DNA of 64,000 nucleotides from UBA2334 sp964396895 (GCA_964396895.1 CAYNGJ010000019.1:15744-79743); one strand, 5' to 3'; positions 1 to 8,991 are shown, numbered from the stretch's first letter. Translations and numbers: made by a program. The notes: generated from the sequence alone by a model not told the origin.

Positions 1-1166
1 GCCTGGCCGCGAATGGCCTCACCCAGCAGACGGCCCGCCAGGTGGGTGAAGGTCACGCCGTGGCCGGAGCAGCCTTGGGAGTAGTAGATGTTGTCGGCCA
101 GTCGCCCCATTTGGGGCAGGCGGTTGAGGGTGAGTAAAAAATTGCCCGTCCAGCCGAAGTCCACCTTCACGCCCTTGAGTTGCGGGAAGGTCCTGAGCAT
201 TTTGGGCACGATGATGGATTCGACGTGTGCCGGGTCGCGGGCACCGTAAATGACCCCGCCGCCAAAAATCAGGCGCTTGTCGGCGGACAGGCGAAAGTAG
301 TCGAGCAGGAAATTGTTGTCTTCCACGCAGAAATCGCAGGGCAGCACCGCGTCGGCCAACGCGCCCAGTGGCTCGGTCGCAATGACCTGGGTGCCGCAGG
401 GCATGGATTTGGCGGCCAGCGCAGGTTCCAGGTCGCCGATGTAGGCATTGCACGCCACGATGACAAATGCCGCCCGCACCTGGCCTTGCGCCGTGTGCAC
501 GGTGGCGGTGGTCCCCCGGTCAATGCGGGTCACGCCGCTGTGTTCGTGAATGCGCCCGCCCAGGTGTTCCAGCGCCGCCGCTTCGCCCAGTGCCAAGTTC
601 AGCGGGTGAAAGTGGCCGCCGGTGCGGTCCACCAGCAGGCCACAGTAGCGGTCGGACTTGACCATGGTCGCCATGGCCGCCGGGTCGGTGACCAGTGAGA
701 GGTCGCGGTGGCCCCACTTTTCCCACAGGTGTTGGTGTTCCTGGAGTTGGGCCACTTTGCGGGGGCTGGTCGCGGCGTAGATGCCGCCGTCTTTCAGGTC
801 GCAGGCGATGCCGTAGCGCGCCACGCGCTCGCGGATGATTTGCGCGCCCTCAAACATCATTTCCCCCAGCGGCCTGGCCTGGTCGGCGCCGAACTGGGCC
901 TGAATCACGTCGATGTCGCGCGAGTAGCTGTGCACAATTTGCCCGCCGTTGCGCCCGGACGCGCCCCAGCCCACGCGTGATTGCTCCAGCACCACCACCT
1001 TGAAGCCGTGTTCGGCCAGGGAAATGGCGGCCGACAGACCGGTGTAGCCCGCCCCCACAATGCAAATGTCGGCCTCCACCGTGCCCTGCAGTGCAGGGCG
1101 CTCGGGGGCCGCGTGGGCCGAGGCGGCATAGTAGGACGGTGCGTGGGGTTGGGGCATTGGCGACAT
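1..1166 (-). CDS. FAD-dependent oxidoreductase (DAO family), 3' end beyond window
   Basis: The frame is open from an ATG at 1166 to the window edge, giving 388 visible residues. The N-terminal third has the Rossmann FAD motif IVGAGYTGLSAA near residues 36-47, followed by GWGASGRNGGQ, typical of D-amino-acid-oxidase-fold enzymes of the gamma-glutamylputrescine oxidoreductase (PuuB) type. The visible C-terminal part has YYSQGCSGHGV, the second FAD-contacting segment of this family, so only a short tail is missing. Such enzymes oxidise an amine to an aldehyde in the cytoplasm. The true substrate cannot be read from sequence. No polyamine genes are visible next to it. Confidence 0.85.
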   Translation of the reverse strand, partial: MSPMPQPHAPSYYAASAHAAPERPALQGTVEADICIVGAGYTGLSAAISLAEHGFKVVVLEQSRVGWGASGRNGGQIVHSYSRDIDVIQAQFGADQARPLGEMMFEGAQIIRERVARYGIACDLKDGGIYAATSPRKVAQLQEHQHLWEKWGHRDLSLVTDPAAMATMVKSDRYCGLLVDRTGGHFHPLNLALGEAAALEHLGGRIHEHSGVTRIDRGTTATVHTAQGQVRAAFVIVACNAYIGDLEPALAAKSMPCGTQVIATEPLGALADAVLPCDFCVEDNNFLLDYFRLSADKRLIFGGGVIYGARDPAHVESIIVPKMLRTFPQLKGVKVDFGWTGNFLLTLNRLPQMGRLADNIYYSQGCSGHGVTFTHLAGRLLGEAIRGQ

Positions 1167-1392
1167 GAAAACCTCGTGGTGCGTGATCCCTGAACGTTAT
1201 CCGAGTTCCGCGACCGGGGGCAAATGCCCGGCCGAGGCCGCTGCGCCTCGGTCTTGAACTGGGTAGCCCACTCCAGAAAGGGTTGGTAGCAACCCTCATG
1301 GCGTTTGCGTGGGGGGCTTTCACAATGCGGGTAGATGGGTGTGAACGGAGCCAGCCGGTGCTGTACACCTGTTTCAGCCAGGATTCTCCACA

Positions 1393-3084
1393 ATGAACAA
1401 GACCACCCCTGACCTGCTGGCGCTGCAGCGCCTGTACCACTGGGAGCGCACCAGCCCCGACCGCATCACCCTGAGCCAGCCCATGGGCGGTGGCGTGGTG
1501 CAGGACTTCACCTGGGCCCAGGTGGCCGACCAGGCCCGGCGCATGGCCGCCTACCTCCAGGCGCAGGGTTGGGAGCCGGGTTCGCGTGTGGCCATCCTGT
1601 CCAAAAACTGCGCCTGGTGGCTGATGAGTGACTTGGCCATCTGGATGGCCGGGTACGTGTCGGTGCCCCTGTACCCCACGTTGGCCGCTGACACGGTGCG
1701 CCACATCCTCACACACAGCGAGGCCAAGGCCTGTTTTGTCGGCAAACTCGATGGCTGGGCGGGCATGGCCCCCGGTATTCCCGAGGGCATGCCCTGCATC
1801 AGCTACCCCTTGTCCCCACCTGACGCAGTGGCGGCCTACCCCGGCTGGGATGCCCTGTGTGCCAGCACACCGCCCATGGCCGGACAGCCCACCCGACCTG
1901 AAGACGACTTGGCCACCCTCATCTACACCTCGGGCACCACCGGCAAACCCAAGGGCGTGATGCACACCTTCGGCAACTTCGCTTGGGCCATTTCCGCTGG
2001 CATTCAGCGCATTCCCATGACCCAGGCCGACCGCATGTTGTCCTACCTGCCGCTGGCCCATGTGGTCGAGCGGGTGCTGGTGGAGCACGGCTGGTTGTTC
2101 ACGGGCAAACACCTGTTTTTCGCCGAGTCACTGGACACCTTCACCTCCGACGTGCAACGGGCGCGGCCCACCATCTTTTTCTCGGTGCCACGCCTGTGGG
2201 TCAAGTTCCAGCATGGGGTGCACCACAAGTTGCCAGCGCCCAAGCTCAAGCTGCTGCTGTCTTTGCCGCTCATTGGCGGCATCATCCGGCGCAAGGTGCT
2301 GGGGGCACTCGGGCTGGACCAATGCCGCATTGCCGCGGGCGGGGCTGCGCCCATGCCGGTGGAACTGCTGGCTTGGTACCGTCGCCTGGGTCTGCCCATC
2401 AACGAGGGCTACGGCATGACCGAGAACCTCGCCGTGTCACACCTGACCATTCCGGGGCAGAACCAGGAGGGCTCCGTGGGCCCCGCCTACGACGGTGTTC
2501 AGGTGCGCATTGCCTCGCCCAGTGGCGAGATCCAGATGCGCAGCCCCGCACTCATGTTGGGTTACTACAAGGAGCCCACACAGACGAGCGAGGCCATGAC
2601 CGAAGACGGCTGGCTGCGCACCGGAGACAAAGGCCACATCGATGACCATGGCAACTTGCATGTCACCGGGCGGGTGAAGGACCTGTTCAAGACCAGCAAA
2701 GGCAAGTACGTGGCACCCGCGCCCATCGAGGACCGCCTGGTCATGCACGACAGCGTGGAAGCCTGCGTGGTGACCGGGGCCAACCTGGGTCAGCCGCTGG
2801 GCATTGTGATGCTCTCGCCAGAGGAGACAGGTCGCGTGCACAACGAGGCCGACCGGCAGGGACTGGAGGCATCATTGGCCGCTCACTTGGCGCGCGTCAA
2901 TGTCGGCCTGGATCCCCACGAGCAACTGCAATGTCTGGTGGTGGTCACCACCGCCTGGACGGTGGACAACGACGTCATCACGCCGACGTTCAAGGTCAAG
3001 CGCAACCGCATCGAAGACCTGTACGCCGCCCACTACGAGCGTTGGGAGGCCTCCGGCCAGCGTGTCATCTGGCACACGGCCTGA
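1393..3084 (+). CDS. AMP-dependent long-chain acyl-CoA synthetase-like protein
   Basis: 563 residues of the acyl-adenylate-forming family (COG1022 type). The ATP-binding P-loop IYTSGTTGKPKGV lies at about 177-189. NEGYGMTE follows in the middle, and the hinge and C-terminal region has GWLRTGDKGHID and GRVKDLFKTSKGKYVAPAPIE. This enzyme class activates a fatty acid with ATP and CoA for beta-oxidation or lipid synthesis. The ATG at 1393 is the first in frame. The next gene starts 34 bases downstream on the same strand, so the two are probably co-transcribed. The chain length preferred by the enzyme is unknown. Confidence 0.9.
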   Translation: MNKTTPDLLALQRLYHWERTSPDRITLSQPMGGGVVQDFTWAQVADQARRMAAYLQAQGWEPGSRVAILSKNCAWWLMSDLAIWMAGYVSVPLYPTLAADTVRHILTHSEAKACFVGKLDGWAGMAPGIPEGMPCISYPLSPPDAVAAYPGWDALCASTPPMAGQPTRPEDDLATLIYTSGTTGKPKGVMHTFGNFAWAISAGIQRIPMTQADRMLSYLPLAHVVERVLVEHGWLFTGKHLFFAESLDTFTSDVQRARPTIFFSVPRLWVKFQHGVHHKLPAPKLKLLLSLPLIGGIIRRKVLGALGLDQCRIAAGGAAPMPVELLAWYRRLGLPINEGYGMTENLAVSHLTIPGQNQEGSVGPAYDGVQVRIASPSGEIQMRSPALMLGYYKEPTQTSEAMTEDGWLRTGDKGHIDDHGNLHVTGRVKDLFKTSKGKYVAPAPIEDRLVMHDSVEACVVTGANLGQPLGIVMLSPEETGRVHNEADRQGLEASLAAHLARVNVGLDPHEQLQCLVVVTTAWTVDNDVITPTFKVKRNRIEDLYAAHYERWEASGQRVIWHTA

Positions 3085-3118
3085 AGCCGCACCCCACCAA
3101 CACCCACCGGACTTACCC

Positions 3119-3703
3119 ATGAAATCATCACTGATGCAAGTGTGCGCCGCCGCCGTGCTGGCTTGTGCCGCCGCCGGTTCGGCGGCACAGCCCGCTGAGC
3201 TGGAAGGCGTGAAACTGGCCCCCACCGCGCAAGTGGGCAGCAGCCCGCTGGTGCTCAATGGTGCCGGGCTGCGCGTGCGCGTGTTCTTCAAGGTCTATGT
3301 GGCGGCCCTGTACCTGCCGCAAAAGACCACCGACGCAGCCGCGGCGTTGGCACAGAAAGGCCCGCGCCGCGTGGCCATCACCATGCTGCGCGACGTGGAC
3401 GCCGACACGTTTGCGAAAGCCCTGGTTGATGGGCTGCGTGACAACCACACCGAAGCCCAAATGGTCGCCATGAAAGCCCCCATGGACGCGCTGACCGCTA
3501 ACCTGAAGCTGGTGGGCGAGGCCAAGAAGGGCGACGTGATCCACTTCGAGTTCCAGCCCGAGCAAGGCACGCGCACCCTGGTCAACGGGCAGCCAAGGGG
3601 CATTGCCATTGCGGGAGACGAGTTCTTCACCGCCGTGCTGCGCATCTGGCTGGGCGACAAGCCCGTTGACCCGGGCCTGAAGAAAGGCCTTTTGGGCGGC
3701 TAA
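3119..3703 (+). CDS. Exported chalcone isomerase-like protein
   Basis: 194 residues. The ATG at 3119 is chosen over longer upstream frames because it begins a signal peptide: MKSSLMQ, a hydrophobic stretch, then a cleavage site around GSAAQPAE near residue 23. The mature part, with GAGLRVRVFFKVYVAALYLP and GDEFFTAVLRIWLGDKPVD, matches the bacterial chalcone isomerase-like family (Chalcone_3). These proteins are periplasmic with uncertain function, and real chalcone isomerase activity is not implied. It follows the acyl-CoA synthetase by 34 bases. Its stop overlaps the stop of the convergent SDR gene by four bases. Confidence 0.82.
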   Translation: MKSSLMQVCAAAVLACAAAGSAAQPAELEGVKLAPTAQVGSSPLVLNGAGLRVRVFFKVYVAALYLPQKTTDAAAALAQKGPRRVAITMLRDVDADTFAKALVDGLRDNHTEAQMVAMKAPMDALTANLKLVGEAKKGDVIHFEFQPEQGTRTLVNGQPRGIAIAGDEFFTAVLRIWLGDKPVDPGLKKGLLGG

Positions 3704-4521
3704 AAGTGTGACAGGTAGCCGCCATCCACCGCCAGTACCTGGCCGGTGAGGTAACTGGCGGCTGACGACGCCAGAAAGGCCACGGCGCCTGCCACCTCGT
3801 GTGGCTGACCCCAGCGCCCCAGCGAGGTGCGCTGGTGCAGCCACTGCGCGACATCCGGGTCGCAGGCCATGGCCGCGTTGGCTTCGGTGGCAAAGTAGCC
3901 GGGGGCCACGCCGTTGACGGTGATGCCCAGCGGCCCCAGTTCGGCGGCCAGCGCCCGCGTCAGTGCGGCCAATCCCCCTTTGGCGCTGGTGTAAGCCGCG
4001 TCCCCAGCGCGTGCAATCGGTCCCGCAATCGAGGTGATGTTGATGATGCGCCCACCCGGTTGAGGCATCAGCGCCAGCGCCGCGCGGCACAACTCGAATG
4101 GCGCCACCAGGTGCGACTCCAGCATGTGGCGCAGGGCGGGTGCGTCCAGCGCCTGCAGCGGACGGCGGTCGCGCATGCCGGCGTTGTTCACCAGCACATC
4201 CAACTGGCCACTCACCTCGCGGAGGTGGGTCAGGGCGGCCTGCAGGGCCGTGGCATCGGTCACGTCAAACGCCAACGGCCTGGCCACCGCGCCCGCCGGG
4301 CTGACGGCCTGCGTGCTGTCCACGGCCGCAGCCAGCGCTGCCGCATCGCGGCCATTGAGCCACACCGAAGCCCCTTGGGCCGCCAGGGCCTGTGCCATGC
4401 ACAGGCCCAACCCGCGCGAAGCGCCGGTGACCAATGCGGTGCGACCCGAGAGCGAGAACTGTTGAGCCGGCCAGACAGGGGCGGCGGTGGGCATGGGGGC
4501 GTTGGTGGAAACGATGGACAT
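3700..4521 (-). CDS. SDR family NAD(P)-dependent oxidoreductase
   Basis: 273 residues, classical short-chain dehydrogenase. The cofactor motif TGASRGLG is at 32-39 and NNAG is at 112-115. The catalytic triad is Ser164, Tyr177 and Lys181 in YTSAK. The C-terminal part has ELGPLGITVNGVAPGYFATE and ends SYLTGQVLAVDGGYLSHF, close to gluconate 5-dehydrogenase and 3-oxoacyl-ACP reductase-like members. The ATG at 4521 is preferred to an upstream GTG/ATG-rich extension without SDR similarity. The substrate cannot be assigned. It is convergent with the chalcone isomerase-like gene and divergent from the exonuclease gene. Confidence 0.9.
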   Translation of the reverse strand: MSIVSTNAPMPTAAPVWPAQQFSLSGRTALVTGASRGLGLCMAQALAAQGASVWLNGRDAAALAAAVDSTQAVSPAGAVARPLAFDVTDATALQAALTHLREVSGQLDVLVNNAGMRDRRPLQALDAPALRHMLESHLVAPFELCRAALALMPQPGGRIINITSIAGPIARAGDAAYTSAKGGLAALTRALAAELGPLGITVNGVAPGYFATEANAAMACDPDVAQWLHQRTSLGRWGQPHEVAGAVAFLASSAASYLTGQVLAVDGGYLSHF

Positions 4522-4649
4522 GGTGGTGTACAAAAAGCGATGACAGCTTGCGGGGTGGCCCGGCGTGGGTGCCCGTGCCAGGGGCTGGCATCGGATTTTG
4601 AGGGCATGGCAGCGACAATGCACACTTGTTCACCCCTTTTCCCTGCCGA

Positions 4650-5810
4650 ATGCACACACAAGAACAGTTGGGCCTGGCCTTTGGCGATGGCGCCGACTTG
4701 CCCGCTGGCACCTCCCCAAGCCCGAGCGCCACTGCGCGCAAACCCCGCGTGCGCCGCGCAACCCCACCGAAGCCTGCGCCTTCCGTATACGGGGCAGAGT
4801 CCGAGGTGCCGTTGGTGGTGCCAGTCCCACCCGGTGCATCCTCCGCTGCCGATACCGACTTCGAAGCCATGGCCTGTGCGCTGGCGAAAAGCCCAGATTA
4901 CCGGGTGCTGCGCCGCCTGGTGCCCACCTGGCATTTCGATCGTGAGCCTCAGGGTCCGGTGGTTCAGGTGCTGGTGCTGGACACCGAGACCACGGGCCTG
5001 GAAGCCTCGCGTGAGCAGGTGATTGAGTTGGCCCTGTTGCGGGTGGCGGTGGACACGGCCACTGGCTTGCCTGTGGGCGCTGTGCAGGTCTATGACGGGC
5101 TGGAGGACCCCGGGCGCGCCATTCCCGCCGCCATCACCGAAATCACGGGCATCAACGATGCCATGGTTCGCGGCCAGCGTCTGGATGAAGCCCGCATCGC
5201 CGAGTTGACCGACGGCGTGGACCTGGTGGTGGCCCACAACGCGGGCTTTGACCGCCCGTTCGTGGAGGCGCGTTTGCCCCGGTTTGCCCAACTGGCCTGG
5301 GCCTGTTCTTTTGCGGACCTGAACTGGAAAGCCAGGGGGCAAGCCAGTGCGCGGCTGGAAAGTCTGGCGCTGGCCTGCGGGCAGTTTTACAGTGCGCACC
5401 GGGCCGAAACCGACTGCCACGCCTTGCTGTCGGTGTTGGCCAGACCGTTGGCGGATTTCGGCCCGGCGCCCGCTGCCGATGATGCGGCCCAGGGCACGGG
5501 TCTGGCGGCGCTGCTGGCGGCTGCTGGCCAGGTGCACCACCGACTGCAGGCCACGGGTGCACCCTTCGAGGCCAAGGATGCCCTCAAGGCCAGAGGCTAC
5601 CGCTGGGACGCCCAGCAGCGGGTCTGGGGCACCACGTTGCGCTCTGAAGAGGCCTTGCGTGCGGAGTTGGCGTGGCTGGCCGAAGCGGTGTATGGTGGGC
5701 ATGCCACCCGCGTCAGGGTGGAGGCCTTGGATGCCCGACAACGGTATTCCTCCCGTGCGGGCACGGCCACCATGTGCCTGGTGGCCCCTGGATTTGACCT
5801 GGGGGAATGA
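4650..5810 (+). CDS. DnaQ-like 3'-5' exonuclease
   Basis: 386 residues from the ATG at 4650. A TTG 24 bases upstream is also in frame. The first 90 residues are low-complexity and Pro/Ala-rich. The DEDDh exonuclease fold follows: ExoI DTETTGL at 111-117 (Asp111, Glu113), ExoII HNAGFD ending at Asp201, and ExoIII HRAETDCHA with His250 and Asp255. About 115 further C-terminal residues have no motif I recognise. This domain removes nucleotides from DNA or RNA 3' ends with two metal ions. It is a stand-alone protein rather than the polymerase III epsilon subunit, so a repair or nucleic-acid turnover role is inferred. Confidence 0.85.
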   Translation: MHTQEQLGLAFGDGADLPAGTSPSPSATARKPRVRRATPPKPAPSVYGAESEVPLVVPVPPGASSAADTDFEAMACALAKSPDYRVLRRLVPTWHFDREPQGPVVQVLVLDTETTGLEASREQVIELALLRVAVDTATGLPVGAVQVYDGLEDPGRAIPAAITEITGINDAMVRGQRLDEARIAELTDGVDLVVAHNAGFDRPFVEARLPRFAQLAWACSFADLNWKARGQASARLESLALACGQFYSAHRAETDCHALLSVLARPLADFGPAPAADDAAQGTGLAALLAAAGQVHHRLQATGAPFEAKDALKARGYRWDAQQRVWGTTLRSEEALRAELAWLAEAVYGGHATRVRVEALDARQRYSSRAGTATMCLVAPGFDLGE

Positions 5811-5955
5811 CTGGCCCACTTGTGGGCACGTGAATCGGCCCCATGTGCAGGTTTCATGCCTCGATGTTTCGCACGTGCCGAGGTCCATGGGCGTGTTGGA
5901 ATGCCTGTCCCGGCGGCGTGCGCGCCGGGGCCGAGGCGGGTAAGAAAGTGTTGCT

Positions 5956-6306
5956 GTGACCGAGTTTTTTTCATCCCTGATCCGGGGCCTGTTCATGTTG
6001 GCGGCGGGTGTGCTCGTGCTGGTGGTGGCGGCCGTGTTGCTGCTGTTCACCCTGGCCTTTGTGCTGGTGGCCACTGTGTGGGGGCTGATCAACGGTCGCA
6101 AGCCCTCTGCAGGGGCCAGTTGGGCCAGGTTTCAGCAGTCAGCCGCCTCCACGGTCTGGCAACGTTATCGGGAGCAGGCCGGCCGAAATCCCAATGCCCA
6201 GCCCGATGTCCGCCGCCCCGATGTGGAGGACGTGGCTTTTCGGGAGGTGCCGTCCGACCCATCCCAATCTGATTCGACCGATCAGCACCGTCGCATGGAG
6301 CGTTGA
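5956..6306 (+). CDS. Small inner-membrane protein of unknown function
   Basis: 116 residues starting at a GTG preceded by an AAGAAAG ribosome-binding site. Residues about 8-46 are almost entirely hydrophobic (GLFMLAAGVLVLVV, then LLLFTLAFVLVATVWGL), consistent with one long or two close membrane spans. The remaining 70 residues are charged and polar and end in RRMER. I do not recognise a family. It is followed by a hairpin and then the convergent rsmI gene. Confidence 0.6.
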   Translation: MTEFFSSLIRGLFMLAAGVLVLVVAAVLLLFTLAFVLVATVWGLINGRKPSAGASWARFQQSAASTVWQRYREQAGRNPNAQPDVRRPDVEDVAFREVPSDPSQSDSTDQHRRMER

Positions 6307-6321
6307 CTTCAGCGGTGGCGC

Positions 6322-6340
6322 CCTCGCACGGCGTGCGAGG
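6322..6340. terminator. Hairpin between convergent genes
   Basis: Perfect inverted repeat CCTCGCAC-GGC-GTGCGAGG in the 36 bases between the stop of the membrane protein gene (6306) and the stop of rsmI (6343). Eight-bp GC-rich arms with a three-base loop suit a shared bidirectional stop signal. There is no T-tract on either side, so intrinsic termination is not certain. Confidence 0.5.
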
Positions 6341-6342
6341 CG

Positions 6343-7302
6343 TCAGTCCTGATCGCGCGTGTTGGCGGCTTTCCAGGCCAGGGCTGCCTGATACAGGCTG
6401 TTTTTGGGCTGCTGCGTGATGTCGGTGGCCAGGCGAACGGCGGTTTTCAGCGGCAGCTCGGCCAGCAGCAGGTGCAGCGTCCGTTCGGCCTGGGCGGGCA
6501 GCGCACCCTCGTCCGCGATGGTCGCGGGTTGGGGGTGCAGGACCAGGGCAAATTCCCCTTTCAGCCGCTGGGGGTTGGCCAGCAGCCAAGCGCTCAGGTC
6601 CGCGCAGGCCAAGGTGTCGATTTCTTCAAACTGCTTGGTCAGTTCGCGGCCCACGCTCACCCGCCGTGGGCCCAACACGGACAGGGCCCGAGCCAATTCC
6701 ACCATGCGGTGTGGGGCTTCCAGCAGCACCCAGGCGCGCGGTTCACTGGCCAGCACCGCGATGGCGCGTTCGCGTTCGGTCGTTTTGCTGGGCAAGAACC
6801 CGATGAAGCCAAAACCGCCTGCGGCCGTGCCGTGCAATCCGGCGTCCAGCCCGGCGGCACACAGCAGCGTGGTCACGCTGCTGGGGCCGGGCAGGGGCAC
6901 CACACGGCAACCGGCGGCACGCACCGCTTGCACCAGTCGGGCGCCGGGGTCGCTGATGGCGGGGGTGCCGGCATCACTCACGTAGGCCACCCGTTCGTTG
7001 GCCAGCAAACGGGCCACCACGGTGTGGGCGGCTTCGGCCTCGTTGTGCTGGTGCACGGCCAGCAGCGGCTTGTGCAGTCCATACTGGGCCAGCATGCCGG
7101 CGGTGTGCCGGGTGTCTTCGCAGGCAATGGCATGGGCCTTTTGCAACACATGCAAGGCCCGCAGGCTGATGTCGGCCAGGTTGCCAATGGGTGTGGCCAC
7201 CACGTAGAGGCTGCCCTCCGGATAATGCTGGTGGCCTGCCGCCTCCTGGGCGGCCGACAGTGCCAACTGAAAGTGGGAACCAACGGAGGAGTTCAATGGC
7301 AA
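6343..7302 (-). CDS. rsmI: 16S rRNA (cytidine(1402)-2'-O)-methyltransferase RsmI
   Basis: Tetrapyrrole-methylase fold enzyme that 2'-O-methylates C1402 in the decoding centre of 16S rRNA using SAM. Family signatures are LYVVATPIGNLADIS near the N-terminus, ACEDTRHTAGMLAQYG, and DAGTPAISDPGARLV. It gives 319 residues from a TTG at 7302. No ATG is available before the conserved LYVVATPIGN, and TTG codons at 7296 and 7266 are alternatives, so the start is unsettled. It is divergent from yraN, whose start it overlaps if the 7302 start is right. This preserves the proteobacterial rsmI-yraN-diaA-dolP neighbourhood without lpoA. Confidence 0.93.
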   Translation of the reverse strand: MPLNSSVGSHFQLALSAAQEAAGHQHYPEGSLYVVATPIGNLADISLRALHVLQKAHAIACEDTRHTAGMLAQYGLHKPLLAVHQHNEAEAAHTVVARLLANERVAYVSDAGTPAISDPGARLVQAVRAAGCRVVPLPGPSSVTTLLCAAGLDAGLHGTAAGGFGFIGFLPSKTTERERAIAVLASEPRAWVLLEAPHRMVELARALSVLGPRRVSVGRELTKQFEEIDTLACADLSAWLLANPQRLKGEFALVLHPQPATIADEGALPAQAERTLHLLLAELPLKTAVRLATDITQQPKNSLYQAALAWKAANTRDQD

Positions 7303-7709
7303 GGTCCGGGTTGTTTCAGACGAAGGTCAGTACCCGCGCGGTGGGGGCCGAAGGCGAGCGGTTGGCACAGGCGCACTTGCAGGCGGCGGGCCTGACGCTG
7401 GTGGCTCGCAATTTCAAGTCACCTGGTCGCGGTGGTGGCGAGGTGGACCTGATTATGCGGGAGCCCGACGGCACACTGGTGTTTGTGGAGGTGCGCCAGC
7501 GTGGCAGTGCCCGTCACGGCGGAGCTGCAGCGAGTGTGGGATGGGTCAAGCAGCGCCGGGTCATTTTTGCGGCCAGACACTACCTGGCGCGCCTGGGCGC
7601 CTGGCCACCGTGCCGTTTTGACGTGGTGGCCATTGAGGAGGCCGCAGCCGGTGCCGCGCCCACCGTGGACTGGCTGCGTGGTGCCTTCGATGCGACTGGT
7701 TACAGCTGA
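7296..7709 (+). CDS. yraN: YraN family (UPF0102) endonuclease-like protein
   Basis: 137 residues from the ATG at 7296, which has an excellent ribosome-binding site (GGAGGAG, 6 bases upstream). The restriction-endonuclease-like core is visible: GAEGERLAQAHLQ near 14-26, then GGGEVDLIMREPDGTLVFVEVRQR with the Asp and the E-V-R catalytic-type residues, then the Lys/Arg-rich VKQRRVIFAARHYL. The fold resembles archaeal Holliday junction resolvases, but the cellular role of YraN is not established. It lies between rsmI and a diaA-like gene as in enterobacteria. Confidence 0.9.
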   Translation: MARSGLFQTKVSTRAVGAEGERLAQAHLQAAGLTLVARNFKSPGRGGGEVDLIMREPDGTLVFVEVRQRGSARHGGAAASVGWVKQRRVIFAARHYLARLGAWPPCRFDVVAIEEAAAGAAPTVDWLRGAFDATGYS

Positions 7710-7750
7710 GGGGGCCAGTGCCCTGCGGTGCGTGCAGACCTGCCCTTATC

Positions 7751-8338
7751 ATGCGCGCCATGCTAGTGCAGCGTGTTCAACAACAACTCATCGACAGTGC
7801 CGACCTGGGCTACCAGTGTGCCGAGTCACTGGGTCCGGCGGTCGAGGCCGCCATTGGTGCCGTGGTGGCCACCGTGACCGGCGGCGGCAAGGTGCTGGCC
7901 TGTGGTGTGGGCAATGGCCGGGTATTGGCGCAATTGCTGGTCAACCACTGCCTGAATGGCCTGGAGCGTGACCGCCCGGCACTGCCTGCCGTGCTGGTGG
8001 ACGTGCCAGTCGGTCTGCCAGGGGCAGCGGCCCGCGCCGTGAGTGCGCTGGCCCAGCCAGACGATATGCTCTTGCTGCTGGGGGACAATGGCACGGCGCC
8101 CGAGTGGCTGGCGCTGGTGCATGCCGCCCACGAGCGCGACATGACGGTGCTGGCCCTGACCGGGGCGGGCGGGGGGGCCTTGGCCCGTGCGCTGCGCGAC
8201 ACCGATGTGCACGTGTGTGTGCCCCACACCCGTCTGCTGAGGATTCACGAAATGCACCACCTGGTGCTCAACAGTTTGTGTGATGGCATTGATGCCCAGT
8301 TGCTGGGCGATGTCACTGAACCGGAGAACCTGGAATGA
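7751..8338 (+). CDS. SIS-domain protein, DiaA/GmhA-like
   Basis: 195 residues from the ATG at 7751; an in-frame ATG at 7760 is also possible. Its place between yraN and dolP is that of diaA in E. coli, whose product binds DnaA. The C-terminal half is recognisable: RDMTVLALTGAGGGALARAL and RIHEMHHLVLNSLCDGID. Two SIS ligand loops look altered. The usual CGNGxSAAxAQH is ACGVGNGRVLAQ, and the serine-rich loop after the second strand is LLLLGDNGTA. Sugar isomerase activity is therefore unlikely, and a binding role is more plausible. Its stop overlaps the dolP start by four bases (ATGA), indicating translational coupling. Confidence 0.82.
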   Translation: MRAMLVQRVQQQLIDSADLGYQCAESLGPAVEAAIGAVVATVTGGGKVLACGVGNGRVLAQLLVNHCLNGLERDRPALPAVLVDVPVGLPGAAARAVSALAQPDDMLLLLGDNGTAPEWLALVHAAHERDMTVLALTGAGGGALARALRDTDVHVCVPHTRLLRIHEMHHLVLNSLCDGIDAQLLGDVTEPENLE

Positions 8339-8991
8339 CCCCAATGTTTGTTTGGCAACGCGCCACCGTGTCGGCCCTGGCCGTCGTGACCCTGACACTT
8401 GGCCTGGGCGCCTGTGCTCCCTTGGTGGTGGGTGGCGTGGCCACTGGCGTGATCGTGGCGGTTGACCGCCGCACCTCCGGCGCGCAGCTGGAGGATGAAG
8501 GGATAGAACTGCGGGCGGCCAATCGCTTGCGTGAGGCACTGGGTGAGCGCGGTCACGTCAACGTGACCAGTTACAACCGCCAAGTGCTGCTGACGGGCGA
8601 GGTGCCCACGGCTGATGACAAACTGAAGGTGGAACAGACCCTGGCCAAGGTGGACAACGTGCGTTCGGTGCTCAACGAACTGGCGGTGATGCCCAACACC
8701 AGCCTGAGCCAGCGCTCCTCCGATGTCCTGGTGACCGGGCGCATCAAGGCGTCTGTGGTGGATGCGCAGGACCTGTCCACCCACGCCTTCAAGGTGTTGA
8801 CCGAGCGGGGCACGGTCTACCTGATGGGGCGTGTCACCGAGCGCGAGGCCAAGCGGGTGACCGACATCGCCCGCACGGTGCAAGGCTCGCAGCGGGTGGT
8901 CAGGGCCTTTGAAATCATTTCAGAAGAAGAACTGGCCCGGCTGAGCCCCAAACCCGTCGCAGCCCCGGCAGCCAAACCCGCCGGAGACTGA
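8335..8991 (+). CDS. dolP: BON-domain outer-membrane lipoprotein DolP-like
   Basis: 218 residues. A lipoprotein signal peptide ends in LGLGAC with the lipidated cysteine at 27. Two BON domains follow, roughly 48-115 (INVTSYNRQVLLTGEV region) and 120-195 (GRIKASVVDAQD...GTVYLMGRVTEREA), then an Ala/Pro-rich tail. DolP (YraP) is a lipoprotein that supports outer-membrane integrity and binds anionic lipid. It overlaps the diaA-like gene by four bases, so the two are almost certainly one operon with yraN. Confidence 0.9.
   Translation: MTPMFVWQRATVSALAVVTLTLGLGACAPLVVGGVATGVIVAVDRRTSGAQLEDEGIELRAANRLREALGERGHVNVTSYNRQVLLTGEVPTADDKLKVEQTLAKVDNVRSVLNELAVMPNTSLSQRSSDVLVTGRIKASVVDAQDLSTHAFKVLTERGTVYLMGRVTEREAKRVTDIARTVQGSQRVVRAFEIISEEELARLSPKPVAAPAAKPAGD

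Noticed and set aside
4260..6101. A 613-residue minus-strand open frame
   Set aside because: It overlaps the exonuclease gene antisense and the start of the SDR gene. No recognisable motif; shadow of GC-rich coding.
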